The notes under the pieces: generated by a model
The model's input: only the letters and a program-made list of their open reading frames with translations
Told to the model about the DNA's origin: nothing
Databases searched by the model: none
Origin: Vandiemenella viatica
Taxonomy: Eukaryota > Arthropoda > Insecta > Orthoptera > Morabidae
Assembly (NCBI GenBank): GCA_031002005.1
Contig: CM061920.1
Coordinates: 45,920,610-45,984,609, forward strand
Length of the DNA: 64,000 bases
Direction of reading: 5' to 3'
Shown: positions 11,202-21,045 of the stretch, in pieces
Layout: each line of letters begins with the position of its first letter
Position numbering within the stretch: the stretch's first letter is position 1
Program-made: the position numbers and the translations under genes

Positions 11202-11510
11202 TTAAGTCGGTGGTCTTGGCTTCTGGATAAAAGCACGCTCTATCTGTCGCCGAGAGTACCCATTATGTTCAAAAACAGGCCTTAGATGTTTCAACTCCAA
11301 CGGTAGGCTTTCACGATCGGAAATGGCTCTCGCTCTGCGCACCAATGTGGTCAATACGGAGTGTGCTAGGTAGTGGTAACTGGTTGCACCCAAGTAACGT
11401 TCAGTGTGGGTGGGTTTGTGGTACACACTATGCGCCAATGATCCATCAGATTTGCGCTTGATTAAGATGTCCAAAAATGGGATGCACCCGTCCTTCTCAA
11501 CTTACATACA
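11202..11510 (-). pseudogene. PLE reverse transcriptase, C-terminal piece
   Basis: The minus strand reads (I)PFLDILIKRKSDGS, then VYHKPTHTERYL and SRRQIERAFIQKP. The FLD-I and HxKPTxxxxYL blocks mark the region just downstream of the RT palm in PLE proteins. The YIDD catalytic box is not present; the copy starts downstream of it. A frame change near 11190-11202 separates this piece from the endonuclease part. Confidence 0.8.
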
Positions 11511-11520
11511 ATGTTAAAAT

Positions 11521-11950
11521 TCAACGTAAAAACCTTTGCTTTTTGTAGTTAATACTAGTTAGGATATTGTGCAGAGAAGAAAATGTATCAACAGGTTTCC
11601 AACAATAATCATTTGTATAAAGGAGGGAACCATTGCTTATCAGATACAACAGCAAGTTTTTATGAACACACAGAAATTTCATGGTTAACCTTTTGTCAGT
11701 AAAATAGTATGATCTTACTTTAATCCAGGCAATAGACCAGACTCTCATACATTACAGATATGCTTTCATTATGTATCTTGTTTCTCTGTGGTTAAGAGAT
11801 TTACATTCATAAATTTCTGTTTTTTATCTGTACTATTGGTCTTTTGTATGTTAATGCTACGTTAACATAATTATTTGGAAAGTAATTATTTCATTATTAC
11901 TTTCCTTTTTACTTTAGTAATAAAAATCTCTAACATTATTTGCTTTACAG
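11521..11950. other. Intron 1, last part
   Basis: AT-rich sequence ending in the TTTGCTTTACAG acceptor at 11939-11950. No other feature is seen. Confidence 0.5.
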
Positions 11951-12165
11951 CTGCAGCAAGAGCGATCAGGCAATAGACCAGACACGCAGATCATTGCAGA
12001 TGAGCTCTCATCAGATGCTATTACAGCTCCTTCAGTACATGGAATCTCAGCAAGTCTCTCTCTCCCTGTGCCTACCCCACCTCCTCAACCCAGGGTTGCT
12101 ACTACTCTCAATAATCAAGTGCCTCCGGGCAACCGTGCTAATAACTACTGGGACAACTTCCGTAG
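11951..12165 (+). CDS. PCM1: PCM1-like gene, exon 2
   Basis: The exon is 215 nt, entering in phase 0 and leaving two bases (AG) of a codon at the donor (AG|GTAATG, 12166). The acceptor is a good pyrimidine tract plus CAG (11948-11950). The product is hydrophilic, with LQQERSGNRPDTQIIADELS, a Pro-rich stretch and then NRANNYWDNFR. The split codon becomes AGT (Ser) when joined to exon 3, giving NFRSYSRQNLL across the junction. The phase fit over a 23-kb intron supports both exons being real. It has no stop codons and no transposon similarity. Confidence 0.78.
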
Positions 12166-12630
12166 GTAATGCAGTAAAGTTAGTGTATATTTGTGAACAT
12201 TTAAGTTTCCTTACTTTTTAGTTCTGTTTCTCACTGTTTTGCCATTATGATTAAGTTTGCTAAAACCAGTTGCTGAATGTTTATAGGAAATAGCCATTGA
12301 AAAGTATCTTATTTGACATTTTGTAACTTGTTTTTGCCAGTTACCCATTTAAATTACTTCATCTGCTGAAAAAGGTTTATTTTTTTGCTTACGAAGGTTT
12401 CAAAAAAATATAACTAATAGCAAATAGGATTGTAGAGGATATTTTAAAGTAAGCTCATAAAAAATAAGGGAAGATCATTTTTCATGTTTGCTGAGAAATC
12501 CAAAACATTTTAACAGGAAAAAAAGTTTCCTTGTGTGTGTCTGCTATTTTAGTCATTTTTAGTTTTAAAAATTGTGTAATATATTTCAAGAATTAAATCC
12601 AATCTTTTTCTTGACCATATAACACTCAAC
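12166..12630. other. Intron 2, first part; nothing recognised
   Basis: AT-rich sequence following the exon 2 donor. No element or RNA recognised. Confidence 0.5.
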
Positions 12631-13400
12631 ACCACAGCTTACACGTGACCAGCTTGTCCGTGGAGAACAGTTTCGGATTTATCGAGGTGGATAGAGTAAC
12701 CTAATGTGTTGTGAACTAGTGATAACTCTAAGTAAAATCGACTAAAATATATATAATAATATGCATGAAACGCTTTAAGGCAATGAAACTAAGGAAAGAT
12801 ACCAAAAATCAACACAACACATACCATGGATGTGGCCAAATATTTTGGTGTTGGAACTTATTCTTGCAAGTAGATGAAACACTTGACGAGGCCAAATGTA
12901 ATCACATTGATGCTTTCTGGGTGAATGAAGAATCAAGTTAACATGGCCTTGGTGACTGGGGTGGTGGTGAGCAAGTAAGTACTGAATTGATAGTCGGTAG
13001 TTCTACAGACATGCTGTTGTTGGAAGTGGTGAAACATCACAAAAGTAATTAATGTGAGAGGATATAAATATTTATGGGTAAGGGAAACAACGAAACTGCC
13101 GTTGGGCACTAAAAATTGAATAGGATACGGAAAAATAACATATCACTTAACCACAGATGCAGGCAGGAGAGCGAGATGAACACTTAAAAAAAACACAACA
13201 AAAAAAAACAAATTGCACGATATTTCGGTGAGAAACCTTATTCATGTGAGAAGTGAGACAGATGGCGGGGGGAAAGTTTGATCACAACCTGACGCACCAC
13301 ATGAACGAACACAGGGTTAGGGTGGAAGTGCTGGAGGTGGGGACATAAGATAGAACAGTGTTAGAAGTGGAACAAGATAACTTCTCGGGCACCTTTTTAT
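12630..13400 (-). mobile_element. PLE terminal-repeat-like segments, minus orientation
   Basis: From about 13120 the text matches the reverse of PLE terminal repeats found elsewhere: a cacttaaccacagatgcagg block, A-rich AACAAATTGCA, then a hammerhead-like hairpin at 13217-13246 (minus: ATGAATAAGGT, loop, ACCGAAATATCGTG). A more diverged segment with the same phrases lies at 12780-12900. No coding part was found. Confidence 0.55.
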
Positions 13401-13465
13401 AAAATTACTATTGAAAACATTATAATTTTATTTGGATTTTGTTTAATTATAGGGGTAAATAAATG

Positions 13466-13468
<3 letters not shown>

Positions 13469-13498
<30 letters not shown>
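13469..13498. repeat. (TA)n microsatellite
   Basis: About 15 uninterrupted TA dinucleotides at the left edge of the palindrome at 13500-13768. A second TA run lies at 13802-13836, on its other side. Confidence 0.9.
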
Positions 13499-13499
<1 letters not shown>

Positions 13500-13501
<2 letters not shown>

Positions 13502-13768
13502 AACATTGGATAGGATAAAAAACCACCGCTTACCAAAGAAGGGGATTCCAGCGGCGTTGGTACACGAATCAAACACGAACACACAAAGAATAAAATTTTC
13601 GAGCATGGCTCTTCCTCAGTAGAAGTGAGAAGTGAGATCTCACTTCTACTGAGGAAGAGCCATGCTCGAAAATTTTATTCTTTGTGTGTTCGTGTTTTAT
13701 TCGTGTACCAACGCCGCTGGAATCCCCTTCTTTGGTAAGCGGAGGTTTTTTATCCTATCCAATGTTCA
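13500..13768. repeat. Long near-perfect palindrome, PLE-derived foldback
   Basis: Arms 13500-13630 and 13638-13768 are reverse complements with only a few mismatches, around a 7-base spacer. The right arm reads like a PLE terminal repeat and contains CTGAGGA (13649-13655), stem GAGC/GCTC (13657-13667) and GAAA (13668-13671), a hammerhead-like order. TA microsatellites flank both sides, hiding any target duplication. Confidence 0.9.
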
Positions 13769-13798
13769 ATATATCCGCTTTTAGCGCCTTTGTTTCCT

Positions 13799-13835
<37 letters not shown>

Positions 13836-13838
<3 letters not shown>

Positions 13839-14330
13839 GGATAAAGGAAACAAAGAAACTGCCGCGAGGTACTGAAAATATTTATATATATATATAATAG
13901 GATAGGGGAAAAAAAGAGATACCCGTCACTTACCGCAGATGAGGACAGGAGGGCGAGACGAACACATAAAAACGCAAAAACAAACAAATTGCACAATATT
14001 TCAACATGAGTCTTAATCATGTGAGAGGCGAGACATATGGCAGGGGGAAAGATGAGGTCACATCCCAACCTGCCACATGAATGAAGCACAGGCGCTTTTT
14101 ATGAAGTAAACATCACCAATTATTATTTTATTATATTTTTTATTTTTATAATATTTTATATAATTATTAATTTTTTAATATTTAGTTTTAATTATATTTT
14201 GCTCTTCCCACCGACCAGAGATTAGTTAGCATATTTATCTATGCTTGGGTATTAGCTCTGAATCACTGCTCCTCTACTTTTCCAATGTTTGAATTTACCC
14301 CCACCATTTTCCCAACCGGCGGTCTTTCTG
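13836..14330 (-). mobile_element. Inverted terminal repeat of the 18-23 kb PLE complex
   Basis: The minus strand from about 14100 to 13836 closely follows the PLE 3' repeat at 18870-19115, including the same final GTTTCCTTTATCCAA and the hammerhead-like hairpin (13991-14022). The upper part (14100-14330) is AT-rich and weakly matching. It sits head to head with the plus-strand PLE, so the whole complex has one inverted and two direct terminal copies. Confidence 0.75.
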
Positions 14331-14708
14331 TTAGGCCAGTGTTTTTCATTCTTTTTGATTTCGCGACCCCTTTACAAGTTGAAAATTTCTGGCGACCCCC
14401 CCCCCCCCCCCCCCCGACCGCGACACATCATACAAGACAAAGAAATAATTTAATGAAATTACTGCGTAAATGTTGTTTTTTTTCTATTTTGGTACATTTT
14501 AATATTATCCAGATCCACACTCTGCAAGAAGCCGCGACACTTTTGAAAGTAAGTACGAGGTAAGTTGGTAAGGCTATGAACTTGGACGCAAATTCGCGCG
14601 GGTCACACTGCGTCGTTTCAACTCTCAGCTCACTCAATTCAATTAAGTGCAGGCAACAAGTAAGGACGTCATTCTTTGGTTTTTTCGCTTGCTCCGCGCG
14701 TTTGTAAG

Positions 14709-14972
14709 ATGGATAAGTTTCTCAAAAGATCGCAGCCTTCAACATGTGGTACGAGTGTCAATAGCGGTAGTGGTGAATCAAACCCGAAAAAAAATAGACA
14801 TTACGATGGCAGTTATTTGAAATACGGGTTCACAGTCATAAATAATAAACCTCAGTGTGTAATTTGTGGCGATGTTTTATCACGTGAGAGTATGAAACCG
14901 TCAAAGCTTATGCGGCATCTCACAACCAAGCATCAAAAAGAAGCCGATAAGCCGTTGGATTTTTTGAACTAA
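14709..14972 (+). pseudogene. hAT transposase N-terminal part: BED zinc finger
   Basis: It starts at ATG 14709 (MDKFLKRSQPSTCGTSVNSG). Around residues 36-80 is a BED-type finger: YLKYGFTVINNKPQCVICGD, then SKLMRHLTTKHQKE, with the Cys-Cys...His-His pattern. This layout matches the ZBED5-like family of hAT proteins. The frame stops at 14972. The following protein region resumes near 15237 (SVNESALLASYKVAYRVAKA), possibly after an intron, since the intervening ~260 bp is AT-rich and noncoding. The finger itself looks intact. Confidence 0.88.
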
Positions 14973-15236
14973 AGTTGAAAGTTCTTAGTCAGCAGCAAAA
15001 TACTATAATTCAGGTAATAAAATCGTTTTATTAATTTAATTTTAGCATGGATAACCGAATCAAGTCGAGTTTATTCTAATTGTTGCTATCTCTACTGTTG
15101 ATGTCTTATGATGTTTATTTCTTTGCTGTTAGCATACAAATTTTATTATACTTAATTTTGGTTTGCAAAGTTTTCGCATGCTTAATTTTTATTGACTATT
15201 TCACACTCACTTTTATATTGTCTGGTTTATTTTCAG

Positions 15237-15368
15237 GCATCCAGTGTCAATGAGTCAGCATTATTAGCTAGCTATAAAGTCGCATATCGAGTTGCTAAAG
15301 CAGGGAAATCACATACAATTGCCGAAAATCTTATTTTGCCAGAAGTTCTTGATATGGTTGAAATTATT
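15237..15368 (+). pseudogene. hAT transposase, second segment
   Basis: The frame reads SVNESALLASYKVAYRVAKA and then AENLILPEVLDMV, the conserved stretch after the BED finger in ZBED5-like transposases. It is cut at the DMV codons by the LINE insertion; the matching continuation (MVS..EANKLKNISLSDNTISR) starts at about 15773. Confidence 0.85.
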
Positions 15369-15778
15369 TTAATTTAATTTAATTTAATTGCAATGGAGCA
15401 CAGGCTCCGGTGGCAATTTCCCTACACACCCATCTTCCCCCTATCCTGCACCTACCTACATTTGCCCTCTACAAATTTTATCTTTAAATTCTTTCAAAGT
15501 TTTCGGTAAATTATTCATCATTTCTCTTGGTAACTCATTCCAATCCCTGACACCCTTACCTAAACAAGAGAATCTTCCCACACCCTGGAGCCTGAAATCG
15601 AGTGCCAGCTTGTGGTCATGGTCATCTTTTCCCTTCCATGAACTTCTTTTCATACCTATTGCAATATCTTTCCATGCTTCATCGCCAGTATATGCCCTGT
15701 ACACATCCATTACCCTCCTCATCCTCCTCCTGTCTTGCAATGAATCCCATTCCAGCTCCTTTATCATATTATGGTCAG
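15369..15778 (-). mobile_element. LINE 3' fragment nested in the hAT element
   Basis: The minus strand encodes the C-terminal end of a LINE reverse transcriptase (ELEWDSLQDRRRMRRVMDVY, GVGRFSCLGKGVRDWNELPR) and ends in a noncoding tail with GGAGC...GCTCCATTGCAATT and ATTAAATTAAATT repeats. Five copies of this family occur in the window. A short duplication, TATGGT, appears on both sides and would restore the hAT coding sequence if collapsed. Confidence 0.88.
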
Positions 15779-17190
15779 TAAACAGGAGGCAAACAAGTTA
15801 AAAAACATATCACTTTCTGATAATACTATTTCACGCAGAATAAACGATATGGCCAATGATATTCAAGAACAAGTAATCGAAAAATTAAAGAACAGCCAAC
15901 ATTTTGCTTTGCAGTTTGACGAATCTATAGATGTTTCCGACTGAGCTCAGTTTGTAGTATTTGTGCGCTTTGAAGCGGGTGACAATATCATGGAAGAAAT
16001 CTTATTTTGCAAAGCACTTCCTGCAAAAACTTCTGGCCAGTGTTTGTACGATATGTTTTTAGAAAGCACTTGCGACTACGATATTGATTGGAAAAAATGT
16101 ATCGCTATTTGTAGCGATGGTGCTAAAGCTATGACTGGCAAAAATAGCGGACTCATTGCGAAATTAAAATCGATAATGCCAAACATATCCTGGACACACT
16201 GTTTTCTGCATCGACAGGCTCTAGCTGCTAAGGTAGTATCTTCTGATTTAAATTATGTGCTCAAGGAGGTAATAAAAATTGTGAATTCTATCAAAGGTAA
16301 AGCCTTGCAAACCCGGCTATTCAGAATCGTTTGTGAAGATATGGGCTCGCTTCATCAAAATCTCCTTTATCACACGGAAGTCAGGTGGCTATCCAAAGGA
16401 AAGGTATTAACAAGAGTTCTAGAACTGAGAGCTGAATTGTTAATGTTCTTACAAGATACAAGATCTCAATATGCTAATCGTTTTTCTGACCCTATTTGGC
16501 TCTTGAAATTAGCATTTTTGGCAGATCTTTTTAGCCACCTTAATAATTTGAACAAGAACCTCCAAGGTAGAGAAGAAAATATTTTAACAGCTAAAGATAA
16601 AGTCAAAGCATTTCACGCAAAACTTCGTTTGTGGTTAACCTCTCTGCAAAACAGTATATTCGAGCCTTTTCTGTGTGTTCAGAAGATTCTTGAAGATAAC
16701 GCATCAGACCAAAGTCTCGTAGTAAGGGCTCACATTCCTTGCATGATACAGAGTTTGCATAATTTACATGAGAAACTTATGACATACTTTCCAGACTGGC
16801 ATTCTGAAGCTGACAATGGGCGTAGATGGATTTTAAACCCTTTTTTAGACAAGTCAATAGATCTGGCTGATGTCACCACAAATATGAAAGAATGTCATAG
16901 ATTTAGCTGCTGATGGCATGCTTAAAATGGAATTTAATTCGCAAAGTATCGACGTATTTTGGATGAAAAGAAAACATGAATACCCAGAGCTGGCAAGGGA
17001 AGCTCTAAAATTATTAGTGCCATTCGCCACTTCATACTTGTGTGAACTAACATTTTCTGCAATGGTAGACATTAAAACTAAAAAGAGAAATAGACTGCAA
17101 TCAGAAAATGATTTGTTTATTAACGTTTCAAAAGTAGAACCACGATTTGATAAACTTTTGAAAAATAAACAAGCCCATCCTTCTCACTAA
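15773..17190 (+). pseudogene. hAT transposase, main catalytic and dimerisation part
   Basis: After the LINE the frame resumes with KLKNISLSDNTISRRINDMA and FALQFDESIDVSD (catalytic Asp region), then a TGA near 15943. A 316-codon frame (to 16913) follows with CIAICSDGAKAMTGKNSGL (second Asp), THCFLHRQALAAK and HTEVRWLSKGKVL, typical of ZBED5-like hAT proteins. After another stop near 16911, the last part holds the C-terminal dimerisation region: YPELAREALKLLVPFATSYL and CELTFSAM, ending at 17190. The stops make the copy inactive, yet the frames are long, so decay seems moderate. I see no sign of host recruitment. Confidence 0.88.
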
Positions 17191-17312
17191 AATTGTGTTT
17201 TGATTGTAGTGGTAGAACCTTGAATTTTTCATTCAGCCCGCAACCCCCCGAGTAAAGCTTCGCGACCCCCTTAGGGGTCGCGACCCACACATTGAAAAAC
17301 ACTGTGTTAGGC

Positions 17313-18028
17313 AGTCTCCAGCTGCACCCACCTCTCATAATGTTCTCCCATTGACGAAGGGTTTATCCTGAAAATTACTTTATTATTTGTGTTTGTCTTT
17401 TCACGATCTCACAGAAAAGACAAAAACTAAGGAAGGATAGGGAAATATGACCCAACACTTACCACAGATGATTGCGGCTGGGACTACGAACACAAAAAAA
17501 AACACACACACACAAGAGAAGCACAATATTTCGGCCTACAGCCTTATACGTGCAGAATTCAGACATCAGGTGGAGTCAGATGTGTACGATAATTTTTTCC
17601 TATCCTTCATTAGTTTTATTGCCTTAAAGCATTTTCCTGCTCATTGTTGTTATATATATTTTTTTTTTCGGCATGATGAGACTGAGCCCTGCCTAGAGCA
17701 TTTCAAACCTCCATCCAAACTAGATCCACCTCTCCTTTCTCAACACCATCCGCTCCTTATGTTCCAGGAATTCCTAACTTCCAACCTGTCCTCAAAATCT
17801 TTTTCTCAACTTCATTTCCCCCTCCAACAACCTCAGTATTTTCGAAACCCGTGCCATGAGAGACCTGTATAAGAATAGGAACATCATCATTCTCCCAGCC
17901 GTCAAAGGCTCAACGACCGCAGTGACTATGAGACCGAAGCTTTGAGACAGCTCTCTGGCACCACCACATACCTTCCTCACCCTACAGATCCTACAACTTC
18001 AATGTGCCAAGAACTACGCACTCTCCTT
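17313..18028 (+). pseudogene. Older, diverged PLE copy (N-terminal RT region)
   Basis: A plus-strand stretch matching 20680-21050 of the better PLE at clearly lower identity: LEHFKPPSKLDPPLL, a small deletion, NRNIIILPA-like sequence, then RQLSGTTTYLPHPTDPT. The RT catalytic core is missing: sequence jumps at about 18029 into GIY-YIG-region DNA that is nearly identical to 22146 onward. An inverted hammerhead-like hairpin lies at 17521-17552 (minus). Confidence 0.75.
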
Positions 18029-19115
18029 GATTTCGTACGTTCCTTCCCTGAAATGCGTCTCCTCCTTCCCAAAATCCTACCCACTGCTCCCCGCACTTGC
18101 TTCAGCAGACCGCCCAATCTGTACAACATCTTGGTCCACAAGTATTTACCTGCCGACTCCCCTAGACCTCCACAGGGATCTTTCCCGTGTAACAGACCCC
18201 ACTGTAAAACTTGCAGCATGCACCCTGCCACCACTACTTACTCTAATCCTGTCACAGGCGAATCTTTCCCTATAATTGGACATGCCACATGTGCTACCAC
18301 TCACCTTATTTACCAACTCACCTGCATCCACTGCACTGCCTCTTACATTGGTCTCACCACTCAACAACTTTCCTACAGAATGAATGGCCACAGGCAAACA
18401 GTTTATACTTCCAACCCAGACCATCCCGTGGCAATTCATGCGAACTTCCATAATTCAAACAACCTCAACACCTGTTTCACAGTCAGAGCTATTAGAGTTT
18501 TTCCAAATACCACCACCCCTTCAGAACTCCGCAGATGGGAACTAGCCTATCAACATATCCTTGACACCAGACACACCCCTGGCCTAAACCTACGTTAAAC
18601 CTGTCACTTGCTAACTCTCATTTCATTTTACAGTTATTTATAATTTTATATATATATATATTTTCCTCTTTATTTATTTATTTTATTATTTTTTGTATAT
18701 ATATATATATATTTTTAAATTATTCTATCTCCCTTTATTCTCAATTATAACTTTTTGAACTAAGCTACACAGACATTATATTCATTTGTTTCACTTTTAT
18801 CGCTGGTCAAGCCTATTCCCTACCCCCCCCCCCCCCCCCTCCCGGCAATTCTTCCACTACCACGCGTTTTCCGCCTGTGCTTCATTCATGTGGCAGGCTC
18901 GGATGTGACCACATCTTTCCCCCTGCCATATGTCTCGCCTCCTACATGAGGAAGACTAAAAAGTCGAAATATTGTGTAATTCTTTTGTTTTTGTGTTTTT
19001 ACGTGTCTCGCCCTCCTGCCTTCATCTGTGGTAAGTGACGGGTAACTGTTTATTTTCCCTATCCTATCTTATTTTCAGTGCCTCGCGGCAGTTTCTTTGT
19101 TTCCTTTATCCAATT
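18029..19115 (+). repeat. PLE direct terminal repeat, left copy
   Basis: About 1.08 kb, matching 22146-23230 almost base for base. Differences are mainly a G/T near 18035, A/G near 18201 and homopolymer or TA-run lengths. It contains the end of the coding region (GIY-YIG, stop at 18598), a poly-C run near 18824-18839 and a hammerhead-like hairpin at 18951-18977, and ends in CCTTTATCCAAT. Confidence 0.95.
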
Positions 19116-19889
19116 GTTGCCTTACGGCTTCCTTCTTGTTTTGTCCTTTTTTGTTCCTATCTCGGTGTTCTCCTTCTTTTTATTTCCATCTTTGCTCTTT
19201 GTGTACTTGTATTTGCGTTTTCCTTCCTTAGAACTTCATTTTAATGTACATTTTTCCACAACATTCACATGCCTTTTAAACGTATGCGTTTTTCCGTTGT
19301 ATTAGTAACTTTTTGTATCACATTAACTGCTTTTGCTCACGTGTAAAAAAATTTCGCGTTTTTTCGTAATATTTATTTTCTTCCCGCTCTTACGGTTACC
19401 GCGTGTGTTTCAATTCTTATTCCGTTTCATTTCCCGGGTATTGTTGCCGGTTGGGCTACTAAACAATACACATATATATATTTTCCTATCCTTATTCTGT
19501 GCTTTTCCCGGAATTAGTATCAATACTGCCGGCGCCGTTCTAACTAACCTCACTTTTTTTTTTTTTTTTTATCGGCATTTCAGTAAACACACTTTTTTCA
19601 CCGTTTTCACTATCTGCCTGCTCAGTTTATTGTCGGTGTAGTGACCAAGCATTACATTTCTTATTGTTTACTGGTTTTATAATTTTTCTTATAATTTTTT
19701 TTTTTTTCCCGGTGATTTTTGGCACCGCTTAAATAATAAAATTGATTTTTCTGTTGTGCCTGTGGCCGCTTAAATTGCAATTTCCAAATATTCCCCCCCC
19801 CCCCCCATTTTCATATTTATTTCTATTTATTTATTTATCACCCTCTTCATTGTGGCTCTCTGACCTACTGACCATTATCTTCCTAACTG
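19116..19889 (+). other. PLE 5' leader
   Basis: A pyrimidine-rich plus strand between the left repeat and the coding region, with T-rich and C-rich runs (C run at about 19793-19806). Short open frames look like composition effects. No protein family is recognised. Confidence 0.6.
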
Positions 19890-21045
19890 GTGGTGTGCTG
19901 TTGTTCTTTCCATAAACTTCTTAAAATCATGTCTCCAATTTACCATTACTTGAAACAATTCCGTTTTCATGCCATCCACTTCACTAGACTCCACTCCCAT
20001 ATACTTTTCCTTCAATCATGCCTCTCTTTCAACATACCCCCCAATGGCCTGACAATAAAACTACCAGTCTCCGGCTGCCACCCACAACTCCACCAAACTC
20101 TCCATGCTTTTCGTTTCACACAATCGCTTACTCTCACCCATATTGTTCTCCAGCAATATCTACTAAAAGCCCAGCAACATTCGATTCAACTTTCGTCTTT
20201 CCACAAGATTCTTTGTCTAATGCATCCCTCCCCAACTCAACATCTTAAACAAATTCTCACAGAGTGCAGACAGTTGCAACAGAAATGTGCACAAAAACAT
20301 CTGCTAAAGCTATCAAATCTATTGAAAAGCTACCTTGTTTTAGGCCTGTCTCTTCCTTACCAACATCCTTCACATAGGCAGCACTCACCACCTCCTCCCC
20401 TGGTTGCCAAAGTCCCATGTCTTGCCCACATTTTTAATATGCCACACCCACCTCCATTACCACCCATCCCTCGTGCCACTGCCCGACCTGTAGACACACC
20501 ACAACGGTCAGTGGTCAACCTCTCGTCCACGTCCTTGTCTGAACCACAACTCTCTATCCTCTCCAAGGGACTTTCCTTCTCGCCTATTCCTAAGTTCGAC
20601 CATGCTGCTCTGGTCCGGGACTCGCTTGCTTTCTGCCGCACACTCCGCTGGCGGTATCACTTTGCTACCACAACGGAGAGTGACAGCCGCCGAGGTGAGA
20701 TTGAGTCCAGCTTAGAGCAGTTCAAACCACCATCCCAACTTGACCCTCCTCCACTTCCCCAAAATCATCCCCTCCTCCTGTTCCAAGACTTCCTCACATC
20801 GACCTTATCCTCAAAATCTTTCCTCAATTCTATTCCCAACTCCAATAACCTCAACCCTACTGAAATCCGGGCCATGAGAGAACTGTCCAATAACAAAAAT
20901 ATCATTATCCTCCCAGCAGACAAGGGCTCCACCACCGTGGTCATGGACCGCAGTGACTACGATGCGGAGGCCCTTAAACAGCTCTCTGATACCAATACCT
21001 ATCGTCCACATGCCACAGATCCCACCTCTTCCAGTCTGCCTCGAA
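19890..21045 (+). CDS. PLE protein, N-terminal part up to early RT motifs
   Basis: The frame is open from about 19890 (an in-frame ATG follows at 19929). The first ~230 residues are hydrophilic and His/Pro-rich. From about residue 270 PLE similarity is clear: SSLEQFKPPSQLDPPPLP, EIRAMRELSNNKNIIILPAD and KGSTTVVMDRSDYDAEALKQ, the early RT motifs with the conserved DKG. At roughly 21020-21045 the similarity moves to the next frame (EIRSFLDLLGPLQ), so one base has been gained or lost there. Translation in this frame runs on to 21215 without further similarity. Whether the shift is a mutation or a sequencing error cannot be told. Confidence 0.8.

Larger units (their letters stand above)
10150..11520 (-). 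mobile_element. 5'-truncated Penelope-like element (lineage B)
   Basis: Read on the minus strand from 11520: the end of the PLE reverse transcriptase, a GIY-YIG endonuclease domain, and a 3' region holding two tandem copies of a ~98-bp unit and a hammerhead ribozyme candidate. It is truncated before the RT catalytic core. Its protein differs clearly from the PLE at 18-23 kb, so at least two PLE lineages are present. The lower-coordinate end is not sharply defined. Confidence 0.8.
14337..17304 (+). mobile_element. hAT transposon with 8-bp target duplication
   Basis: The ends are inverted (CAGTGTTTTTCATTC at left, reverse complement CAGTGTTTTTCAATG at right) and share a TCGCGACCCC block further in. 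The 8-bp sequence TGTTAGGC lies on both sides (14329-14336, 17305-17312), as expected for hAT. It contains a BED finger and transposase pieces, a C19 homopolymer (14397-14415) and a nested LINE at about 15369-15778. It landed inside older PLE-like DNA. Confidence 0.95.

Noticed and set aside
13601..13680. Rho-independent-type terminator
   Set aside because: A strong hairpin exists, but this is eukaryotic DNA and the hairpin is part of a 269-bp palindrome.
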